Both the position numbers and the translations under genes were made by a program. Shown here piece after piece: positions 1 to 5,214 of a DNA stretch of 6,951 nucleotides. Numbering within the stretch: position 1 is the stretch's first letter; every line of letters begins with the position of its first letter. Source of the DNA: Friedmanniella sp. (GTDB lineage Bacteria > Actinomycetota > Actinomycetes > Propionibacteriales > Propionibacteriaceae); assembly GCA_025964935.1 (NCBI GenBank), contig JAOPXW010000101.1, positions 1-6,951 on the forward strand. The letters are read 5' to 3'. A model generated the notes under the pieces. That model had not been told where the DNA came from. It worked only from the letters and a program-made list of their open reading frames with translations, and ran no database searches.

Positions 1-668
1 CCCCAGTAGTTCGACAGTCCCTTGTCGACCAGGTACGAGTCGTTGACGAACTGGTGCACCGGGAGCAGCTCCACCGCGGTCACACCGAGTGAGGTCAGGT
101 GCTCGATGATCGCCGGGTGGCCGACGGCGGCGTACGTGCCGCGGATCTCGTCGGGGACCCCCGGGTGGGTCATGGTCAGACCCTTGACGTGCATCTCGTA
201 GAACACGGTCTCGTGGTACTCGTGCCGCGGCGGCCGGTCGTGGCCCCAGTCGAAGAACGGGTTCGTGACCACCGAGAGCATGGTGTGGCCGGCGGAGTCG
301 TCCTCGTTGAAGGCGGTCTTGTCGGCGAACCGGAACGAGAACAGCGACTCGTCCCCGTCGATCTGACCGTCGATGGCCTTCGCGTACGGGTCGAGCAGCA
401 GCTTGGCCGGGTTGCAGCGGTGACCCTGATCGGGGTCGTAGGGGCCGTGGACGCGGTAACCGTAGCGCTGTCCGGGCTGGACGCCGGGCACGTAGCCGTG
501 CCACACGAAGCCGTCCACCTCGCAGACCTCGAGGCGGGTCTCGACGCCGTCCGCGTCGATCAGGCAGAGCTCGACCCTGGTGGCCACCTCGGAGAACAGG
601 GCGAAGTTGACGCCGCTGCCGTCGAAGGTCGCCCCCAGTGGGGAGGGTTTGCCGGGCCAGATATCCAT
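1..668 (-). CDS. glgX: Glycogen debranching enzyme GlgX, N-terminal 222 residues (partial, runs off the left edge)
   Basis: This encodes the start of a GH13-family isoamylase-type debranching enzyme, which hydrolyses alpha-1,6 branch points of phosphorylase-trimmed glycogen in the cytoplasm. The protein begins MDIWPGKPSPLGATFDG. Residues about 8-100 form the N-terminal beta-sandwich (CBM48 type), with GVNFALFSE near 19-27, GYRVHGPYDP at 70-79 and the family signature NPAKLLLDPYA at 86-96. The catalytic barrel starts near residue 150 with ETVFYEMHVKG, followed by conserved region I, VELLPVHQF (about 199-207), and SNYW at the edge. The catalytic Asp and Glu residues lie outside the window. The ATG at 668 is supported by an AGAGG Shine-Dalgarno match at 677-681 with an 8-base spacer. 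It is divergent from dinB. A general isoamylase-family member such as TreX is the main alternative; GlgX and TreX are essentially the same family. Confidence 0.95.
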   Translation of the reverse strand, partial: MDIWPGKPSPLGATFDGSGVNFALFSEVATRVELCLIDADGVETRLEVCEVDGFVWHGYVPGVQPGQRYGYRVHGPYDPDQGHRCNPAKLLLDPYAKAIDGQIDGDESLFSFRFADKTAFNEDDSAGHTMLSVVTNPFFDWGHDRPPRHEYHETVFYEMHVKGLTMTHPGVPDEIRGTYAAVGHPAIIEHLTSLGVTAVELLPVHQFVNDSYLVDKGLSNYW

Positions 669-739
669 GTGTCGTACCTCTGAGTTCGTTCGGTCAACCA
701 GCTCGAGCCCAGTGGCTCGTCGCGCACCCGGGGTCGGCG

Positions 740-814
740 ATGAGCCTGGGCCCCATAGATTACGAGAACCTGAAGATCCTCAACAAGTTTGCCACCACGC
801 CTCCGATTCGCTAG
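740..814 (+). CDS. Possible 24-residue small protein upstream of dinB (unrecognised)
   Basis: An ATG at 740 opens a frame of 24 codons ending in TAG at 812-814, 37 bases before the proposed dinB start. The peptide begins MSLGPIDYENLKILNKF and ends TTPPIR. Most third codon positions are G or C (about 19 of 24), while first and second positions are AT-richer and give Ile, Tyr, Asn, Lys and Phe codons, a pattern expected of coding DNA. A GGGG run at 730-733 lies 6 bases upstream and is only a weak ribosome binding site. I do not recognise the peptide. It could be a small protein, a leader peptide for dinB, or chance in a spacer that carries the glgX promoter. Confidence 0.22.
   Translation: MSLGPIDYENLKILNKFATTPPIR
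757..786 (-). promoter_or_regulatory. Possible promoter for glgX
   Basis: Reading the minus strand, TTGTTG (781-786) is followed after 18 bases by TAATCT (757-762), roughly 85 bases upstream of the glgX start codon. The match is only partial: TTG of the -35 box, and the first two and last bases of the -10 box. It does lie in a markedly AT-rich patch (about 755-790) within GC-rich surroundings. The same bases overlap a short plus-strand reading frame, which is an alternative explanation for their composition. Confidence 0.28.
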
Positions 815-851
815 GCGGCCGACGACCACCGACCGCGGGCACAATGGGCGG

Positions 852-2264
852 GTGCGACGAGAGGCCTCCGTGCTCCACCTGGACCTGGACGCCTTCTTCG
901 CCTCCGTCGAGCAGCGCGACAAGCCCTCGCTCCGCGGCAAGCCGGTGGTGGTGGGCGGCGTCGGCCAGCGCGGGGTGGTGGCGACCGCCTCGTACGAGGC
1001 CCGGGTGTTCGGCATCCGGTCCGCGATGCCGGCCCACGAGGCCCGGCGCCGCTGCCCGCACGCGGCCTTCCTGGCCGGGCGGTTCGGGGCCTACCGGGAG
1101 GCCAGCGGGCAGGTGATGGCGATCCTGCGGACCCTGTCTCCCCTGGTGGAGCCGCTGTCGCTGGACGAGGCCTTCGTCGACCTGCGGGCCGCGACCCGGC
1201 CGGTCGACTTCACCACGGCCGCCCTGGAGTCCCTGGTCGACGAGCTCAAGGCCGCCGTCGCGCAGGCCACCGGCGGACTGCCGGCCTCGGTCGGGGTCGG
1301 GTCCTCCAAGTTCATGGCCAAGGTCGCCACCGAGCTCGGCAAGCCGGACGGACGCTACATCGTGGAGCCCGGCACCGAGGTCGCCCTGCTGGGTCCGATG
1401 CGGGTCGGGGTGATCCCGGGCGTGGGCCCGGTGACGCAGGACAAGCTGCACCGGATCGGGGTCGAGACGGTCGCCGACCTGCAGCGCGTCTCCCCCGACG
1501 AGCTGGCCCAGGTGGTCGGTCGGACGCACGCGTACGGGCTGGTCGAGCTGTCCTACGCCCGGGACGACCGCCCGGTCGAGCCGGAGCGGGAGGCGAAGTC
1601 CATCTCGGTGGAGAACACCTTCGAGACCGACGTGGTCGACGTGGCCGAGCTGTCGGCGGTGGCCGCCCGCGACGCCCGGCAGGTGGCCGGTCGGCTGCGG
1701 GCGGCGCGCCTGTTCGCCCGCACCGTGACCATCAAGGTCCGGCGGCACGACTTCTCCACCCTCACCCGCTCCCGCACCCTGCTGAGCGCCACGGACCGGG
1801 CCGAGGTGATCGGGTCGGTGGCCACCGCACTGCTGGCGGCCGTGGACGTGACCGCCGGGATCCGGCTCCTCGGGGTCGGGGTCGCGGGGCTGACCGACCT
1901 GCTGCAGGAGGACCTGTTCAGCGCCGCGGACCCTCCCGCGGACGCCGCGGACGCCGCGGACCCCGCGGGAGGCTCGGTCGGCGACGCGGACCCCGAGGGT
2001 GACGACCCCGGGATCCAGGACACCACGACCCAGGACGCCGGGGACCAGGGCGCCACGACCTCGGCCACGGTGGCCGACCTGGAGGAGCGGGCTCAGCCCC
2101 GCTGGCTGCCCGGCGCCGACGTCACCCACGAGCGGCTGGGGGCCGGCTGGGTCTGGGGCGCGGGGCTCGGTCGGGTGACGGTCCGCTTCGAGACGGCGAG
2201 CACGGGGCCCGGTCCGGTCCGGACCTTCACGCTCGGAGACCCCGAGCTGACCCTGACGCGCTAG
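852..2264 (+). CDS. dinB: DNA polymerase IV (Y-family translesion polymerase) with C-terminal extension
   Basis: This is a 470-residue Y-family DNA polymerase, an error-prone enzyme that extends primers past damaged bases in association with the sliding clamp. From the GTG start, the first acidic motif is HLDLDAFF (residues 9-16; Asp11 metal ligand, Phe16 the likely steric gate). SYEAR (47-51) follows, and SLDEAF (103-108) supplies catalytic Asp105 and Glu106. The thumb has the helix-hairpin-helix type segment VIPGVGPVT, and the little-finger domain ends with QEDLF at 352-356, a canonical clamp-binding motif. Beyond it come an Ala/Asp/Pro-rich linker (about 358-410) and a C-terminal module with GAGWVWGAGLGRVTVRF, also seen in other actinobacterial DinB proteins as far as I recall. 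GTG 852 is chosen because the conserved fold begins a few residues later; an in-frame TTG at 789 would add 21 unconserved-looking residues. No clear Shine-Dalgarno precedes 852. A CACAAT hexamer at 840-845 could be the -10 box of a near-leaderless transcript. No LexA-type SOS box is visible upstream. Confidence 0.94.
   Translation: MRREASVLHLDLDAFFASVEQRDKPSLRGKPVVVGGVGQRGVVATASYEARVFGIRSAMPAHEARRRCPHAAFLAGRFGAYREASGQVMAILRTLSPLVEPLSLDEAFVDLRAATRPVDFTTAALESLVDELKAAVAQATGGLPASVGVGSSKFMAKVATELGKPDGRYIVEPGTEVALLGPMRVGVIPGVGPVTQDKLHRIGVETVADLQRVSPDELAQVVGRTHAYGLVELSYARDDRPVEPEREAKSISVENTFETDVVDVAELSAVAARDARQVAGRLRAARLFARTVTIKVRRHDFSTLTRSRTLLSATDRAEVIGSVATALLAAVDVTAGIRLLGVGVAGLTDLLQEDLFSAADPPADAADAADPAGGSVGDADPEGDDPGIQDTTTQDAGDQGATTSATVADLEERAQPRWLPGADVTHERLGAGWVWGAGLGRVTVRFETASTGPGPVRTFTLGDPELTLTR
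1932..1972. repeat. Perfect 10-bp inverted repeat enclosing 9-bp tandem repeats in the dinB linker
   Basis: The left arm CCTCCCGCGG (1932-1941) and right arm CCGCGGGAGG (1963-1972) are exact reverse complements, separated by 21 bases. Overlapping this are two exact GCGGACGCC units (1938-1955) and a third with one change, GCGGACCCC (1956-1964), encoding Ala-Asp-Ala, Ala-Asp-Ala, Ala-Asp-Pro. CCGCGG occurs at each junction, so several alternative hairpins are possible. It lies directly after the clamp-binding motif, in a stretch that is probably disordered in the protein. Confidence 0.85.
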
Positions 2265-2286
2265 TCCGACCCGGGCGGAGACGAGC

Positions 2287-3021
2287 TCAGGCGGCCAGCC
2301 GACGGGACGCCGCCTCGACCAGGCCGCGGAACAGCCCGTAGTCGTCCCCGTGCTCGGGGTGCCACTGGACCCCGAGCCAGAACGGCCGGTCGGGGTGCTC
2401 GAGGGCCTCGAGGGTGCCGTCGTCGGCGTAGGCGGTCGCGCTCAGCCCGGGGTGGCTGGCCACGGCCTGGTGGTGGTGGCAGTTGACCTGCAGCCCGGTC
2501 CCGACCAGCCGCCGCACCTGGGTGTCCGCCTCGGTGTGCACCGTGACCCAGCCGAACGCGTCACCGCCGGGTGAGTGCTCGTCGTGGCCGACGACGTCGG
2601 GCAGGTGCTGCTCCAGGGTGCCGCCGGCGTGCACGGCCATCACCTGCAGCCCGCGGCAGATGCCCAGGGTCGGCACCCCGTACGTGACGGCCCGGTCCAG
2701 CAGGGTCAGCTCCCAGCCGTCGCGCTCCCGCCGGGGGGCCTGGCTGCGCGGGTGGGACTCGGCCCCGTAGCGCGCGGAGTCGACGTCCGGCCCACCGGTG
2801 ATGATGAGCCCGTCCAGGCGCGCCACGACGTCGGCGGCCGGCTCCCCCTGCGGCGGCAGCAGGACGGCGATGCCGCCGGCCGCCTCGACCGAGCGGGCGT
2901 ACAGCGAGTTGAGCAGGTCGGTCTGGGTGTTCCAGACGCCCCAGGCCGCGTGCTCGCGGTAGGCGCTCAGCCCGATCAGGGGCCGCGGACCGGCGGGCGG
3001 CTCGGAGGTCATGGTGCTCAT
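2287..3021 (-). CDS. Gamma-glutamyl-gamma-aminobutyrate hydrolase family protein (class I glutamine amidotransferase-like, PuuD type)
   Basis: This 244-residue cytoplasmic hydrolase is of the peptidase C26 / class I GATase fold, the family that cleaves the gamma-glutamyl bond of gamma-glutamyl-amino acids to release glutamate. The visible features are an N-terminal RPLIGLSAYRE (13-23), the oxyanion-region TGGPDVD (75-81), the nucleophile elbow GICRGLQ with Cys122, and VQWHPE with His221 and Glu223, so the Cys-His-Glu triad is complete. Length is normal for PuuD-like proteins. The ATG at 3021 has a GGGTGA stretch just upstream; a second in-frame ATG at 3012 is a possible alternative start. It is the last visible gene of the operon, 16 bases after the SDR stop, and is convergent with dinB, whose stop lies 22 bases away. 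No convincing terminator separates them. In context it would perform the final deglutamylation step. The exact substrate cannot be read from the sequence. Confidence 0.92.
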   Translation of the reverse strand: MSTMTSEPPAGPRPLIGLSAYREHAAWGVWNTQTDLLNSLYARSVEAAGGIAVLLPPQGEPAADVVARLDGLIITGGPDVDSARYGAESHPRSQAPRRERDGWELTLLDRAVTYGVPTLGICRGLQVMAVHAGGTLEQHLPDVVGHDEHSPGGDAFGWVTVHTEADTQVRRLVGTGLQVNCHHHQAVASHPGLSATAYADDGTLEALEHPDRPFWLGVQWHPEHGDDYGLFRGLVEAASRRLAA

Positions 3022-3037
3022 GCTGTCACCCGTCGGG

Positions 3038-3805
3038 TCACAGCGGCGTGACGTAGGCGCCGCTGATCCCGCCGTCGACCAGGAAGGTGTTGGCCGTGAT
3101 GAAGCTGGACTCGTCGGAGGCCAGGAACAGCACCGCGTTGGCCAGCTCCTCGGGCTCGGCGAACCGCCCCATGGGGATGTGCACCAGGCGACGGGCCGCC
3201 CGCTCGGGGTCGGAGGCGAAGAGCTCCTGCAGCAGCGGGGTGTTGACCGGACCCGGGCACAGGGCGTTCACCCGTACGCCTTCGCGGGCGAACTGCACCC
3301 CGAGCTCCCGGCTCATGGTCAGCACGCCGCCTTTGGAGGCCGAGTAGGAGATCTGGGACGTGGCCGCCCCCATCACGGCCACGAACGAGGCCGTGTTGAT
3401 GATCGAGCCGCGGTGCTGCTCCAGCATGTACGGCAGCGCGGCCTTGCAGCAGAGGTAGACGCTGGTCAGGTTGACCTCCTGCACCCGGCGCCAGGAGTCG
3501 AGGTCGGTGGTCAGGATCGAGTCGTCCTCGGGCGGGGAGATCCCGGCGTTGTTGAAGGCGATGTCCACCGAGCCGAACCGTTCGTACGCCGTGGCGAACA
3601 GCGCGTCCACGTCGGTCTTGCTGGTGACGTCGGTGCGGACGTAGACCCCGCCGACCGACTCCGCCACCCCCGGTCCGCGGACGTCGTCGACGTCCCCGAC
3701 CACCAGGTGGGCACCCTCGGCCGCCAGCCGCCGTACGCTCGCCAGCCCGATCCCCGAGCAGCCGCCCGTGACCACGGCGACCCGCCCCTCAACTCGTCCT
3801 GCCAT
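3038..3805 (-). CDS. Short-chain dehydrogenase/reductase (SDR), probable NAD-dependent alcohol dehydrogenase of the operon
   Basis: This is a 255-residue classical SDR, normal length for the family. The Rossmann cofactor motif TGGCSGIG is at 13-20, Asp38 at the end of the second beta strand (VVGDVDD) suggests NAD(H) rather than NADP(H), and NNAG is at 85-88. The catalytic tetrad is complete: Asn112, Ser140, Tyr154 and Lys158 (Y-S-A-S-K). CPGPVNTPLL follows the active site and the C-terminus FLVDGGISGAY is typical. Such proteins are often annotated automatically as 3-oxoacyl-ACP reductase, but nothing here points to fatty acid synthesis. Its place between an aldehyde dehydrogenase and a gamma-glutamyl hydrolase suggests that it oxidises the hydroxyl of a gamma-glutamylated amino alcohol to an aldehyde; that is inference. 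The ATG at 3805 is well placed relative to the Rossmann motif, but the upstream bases show no strong Shine-Dalgarno, so this gene may be translated less efficiently than its neighbours. Confidence 0.92.
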   Translation of the reverse strand: MAGRVEGRVAVVTGGCSGIGLASVRRLAAEGAHLVVGDVDDVRGPGVAESVGGVYVRTDVTSKTDVDALFATAYERFGSVDIAFNNAGISPPEDDSILTTDLDSWRRVQEVNLTSVYLCCKAALPYMLEQHRGSIINTASFVAVMGAATSQISYSASKGGVLTMSRELGVQFAREGVRVNALCPGPVNTPLLQELFASDPERAARRLVHIPMGRFAEPEELANAVLFLASDESSFITANTFLVDGGISGAYVTPL

Positions 3806-3830
3806 CGTTCGCTGCTCGCTTCTGCTCGTG

Positions 3831-3850
3831 GACCCGCCCCGTGGCGGGTC
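3831..3850 (-). promoter_or_regulatory. Intercistronic stem-loop between the aldehyde dehydrogenase and SDR genes
   Basis: GACCCGCC (3831-3838) and GGCGGGTC (3843-3850) are perfect reverse complements with a 4-base loop, giving a very GC-rich 8-bp stem. It begins inside the aldehyde dehydrogenase stop codon and ends 25 bases before the SDR start. The bases following it in the transcript (CACGAGCAGAAG) contain no T run, so it is not a standard intrinsic terminator. It could act as an mRNA-stabilising or processing hairpin, or cause partial termination that lowers expression of the two downstream genes. Confidence 0.5.
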
Positions 3851-5207
3851 AGTCCTGACTGAGAAAGACGTTCTTCTCCTCGGTGAAGGCGTTCGGGGCG
3901 TCGGGCCCCAGCTCGCGGCCCAGCCCGGAGCGCTTGTAGCCGCCGAACGGGGTCCAGTAGCGCACCGAGGAGTGGGAGTTGACGCTCAGGTTGCCCGCCT
4001 GCACGGCCCGCGAGACCCGCAGCGCGCGACCCAGGTCGGCGGTGAAGATCGACCCGGACAACCCGTAGTCGGAGTCGTTGGCCATCGCCACCGCGTCGGC
4101 CTCGTCGTCGAACGGCAGCACCGCCACCACCGGCCCGAAGACCTCCTCGCGCCAGACCCGGTCCTGCACCGATCCGGGCAGCACCACTGCGGGTGGCATC
4201 CAGAACCCGGGCCCGGTCGGGGCCGCACCACGGAAGGCCACCTCGGCCCCGTCCAGGTAGCCCTGGACCCGCGCGTGCTGACGGGCCGAGATGAGCGGGC
4301 CCATCTCCGCGCTGTCGCGACGGGGGTCCTCGACGCGGAAGGCGTGCACCGCGCTCTCCAGCCGACCGAGGAACTCCTCGTAGACGGCGCGCTGGACCAG
4401 GATCCGGGAGCGGGCGCAGCAGTCCTGGCCGGCGTTGTCGAAGACCGAGGCCGGGGCCGCGGCGGCCGCCTTGGCCACGTCGGCGTCGGCGAAGATGACG
4501 TTGGCGCTCTTGCCGCCCAGCTCGAGGGTGCAGCGCTTCAGCTGCTCGGCGCAGCCGGCCAGCACGGTCTGGCCGACCGCGCTGGAGCCGGTGAAGCAGA
4601 CCTTGCGGACCAGCGGATGGCTGACCAGGCGGGCCCCCACCACCGGCCCGTCCCCGGGCACCACGGTGAGGACGCCGTCGGCGAGCCCGGCCTGTCGACC
4701 CAGCTCGGCCAGCCGCAGTGCGGTCAGCGGGGTGAGCTCGGCCGGCTTCAGCACCACGGTGTTGCCGGCGGCCAGGGCTGGCGCGAACCCCCAGGCCGCG
4801 ATGGGCATCGGGAAGTTCCACGGCACGATCAGCCCGACGACCCCCAGCGGCTCGTGGAAGGTGACGTCGATGCCCCCGGCCACCGGGATCTGGCGGCCGA
4901 AGAGCCGCTCCGGGGCGGCGGCGTAGTAGTGCAGGACGTCGCGGACGTTGCCGGCCTCCCAGCGGGCGTTGCCGAGGGTGTGGCCGGCGTTGGCCACCTC
5001 GAGCCCGGCCAGCTCCTCGCCGTGGGCGTCGACCAGGTCGGCGAAGCGCCGCAGCACCCTGGCCCGCTCGCCGGGGGCCAGGTCACGCCAGGCGGGGAAG
5101 GCGGCGTGCGCCCTCTCGATCGCCGCGTCGGTCGCGGCCAGGTCGGCGTGCTCGACCTCGGCCACCGGCTCCTCGGTGGCCGGGTTGAGGACGGTGTAGG
5201 TGCTCAT
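3849..5207 (-). CDS. Aldehyde dehydrogenase family protein, likely oxidising a gamma-glutamyl-aminoaldehyde
   Basis: This 452-residue NAD(P)-dependent aldehyde dehydrogenase would convert an aldehyde intermediate to the carboxylate. Visible motifs are PWNFP (129-133) with oxyanion Asn131, KPAE (154-157) with Lys154 contacting the cofactor, the cofactor-loop FTGSSAVG (205-212), ELGGKS with general base Glu229, and NAGQDCCA with nucleophile Cys263 (two residues after GQ, as in ALDH2) followed by a second Cys264. EEVFGPV and PFGGYKRSGLGRELG complete the fold. It is somewhat shorter than the usual 475-500 residues, mainly through a short N-terminus: MSTYTVLNPATEE starts right at the first conserved strand. 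The ATG at 5207 lies 7 bases after the synthetase stop; GAGAGG in the end of the synthetase gene is a rather distant ribosome binding site, so translational coupling is likely. An in-frame start further upstream would overlap the synthetase gene by up to about 145 bases and is rejected. The position fits PuuC/PauC-like function. Confidence 0.95.
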   Translation of the reverse strand: MSTYTVLNPATEEPVAEVEHADLAATDAAIERAHAAFPAWRDLAPGERARVLRRFADLVDAHGEELAGLEVANAGHTLGNARWEAGNVRDVLHYYAAAPERLFGRQIPVAGGIDVTFHEPLGVVGLIVPWNFPMPIAAWGFAPALAAGNTVVLKPAELTPLTALRLAELGRQAGLADGVLTVVPGDGPVVGARLVSHPLVRKVCFTGSSAVGQTVLAGCAEQLKRCTLELGGKSANVIFADADVAKAAAAAPASVFDNAGQDCCARSRILVQRAVYEEFLGRLESAVHAFRVEDPRRDSAEMGPLISARQHARVQGYLDGAEVAFRGAAPTGPGFWMPPAVVLPGSVQDRVWREEVFGPVVAVLPFDDEADAVAMANDSDYGLSGSIFTADLGRALRVSRAVQAGNLSVNSHSSVRYWTPFGGYKRSGLGRELGPDAPNAFTEEKNVFLSQD

Positions 5208-5214
5208 CGGGGTC

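Noticed and set aside
682..694. Possible SOS (LexA) box near GTTCGTTCG upstream of dinB
   Set aside because: Actinobacterial LexA sites need a GAAC half-site a few bases before GTTC; here GTTCG is simply repeated in the same orientation.
780..2129. Long minus-strand open frame of about 450 codons opposite dinB
   Set aside because: It is antisense to a well-supported polymerase gene and its translation is a Gly/Arg/Val/His/Gln-rich string without recognisable motifs, as expected of a shadow frame in GC-rich DNA.
2265..2286. Bidirectional terminator between dinB and the hydrolase gene
   Set aside because: The only dyad (TCCG, CCCGGG, CGGA) is short and interrupted, with no adjacent T or A run, so I cannot support a terminator.
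3022..3040. Short palindrome ACCCG-T-CGGGT between the SDR and hydrolase genes
   Set aside because: A 5-bp stem with a single-base loop is not structurally meaningful and is common by chance at this GC content; part of it serves as the hydrolase ribosome binding region.
3038..3805. Annotating the SDR as 3-oxoacyl-ACP reductase FabG
   Set aside because: The motifs are generic to classical SDRs, Asp38 favours NAD rather than the NADPH used by FabG, and the neighbours are amine-catabolic rather than fatty acid genes.
3511..4821. Minus-strand frame of about 436 codons overlapping the SDR and aldehyde dehydrogenase in another frame
   Set aside because: It is Arg/Gly/Ala/Pro-rich, out of frame with both conserved genes, and crosses their boundary without any motif.
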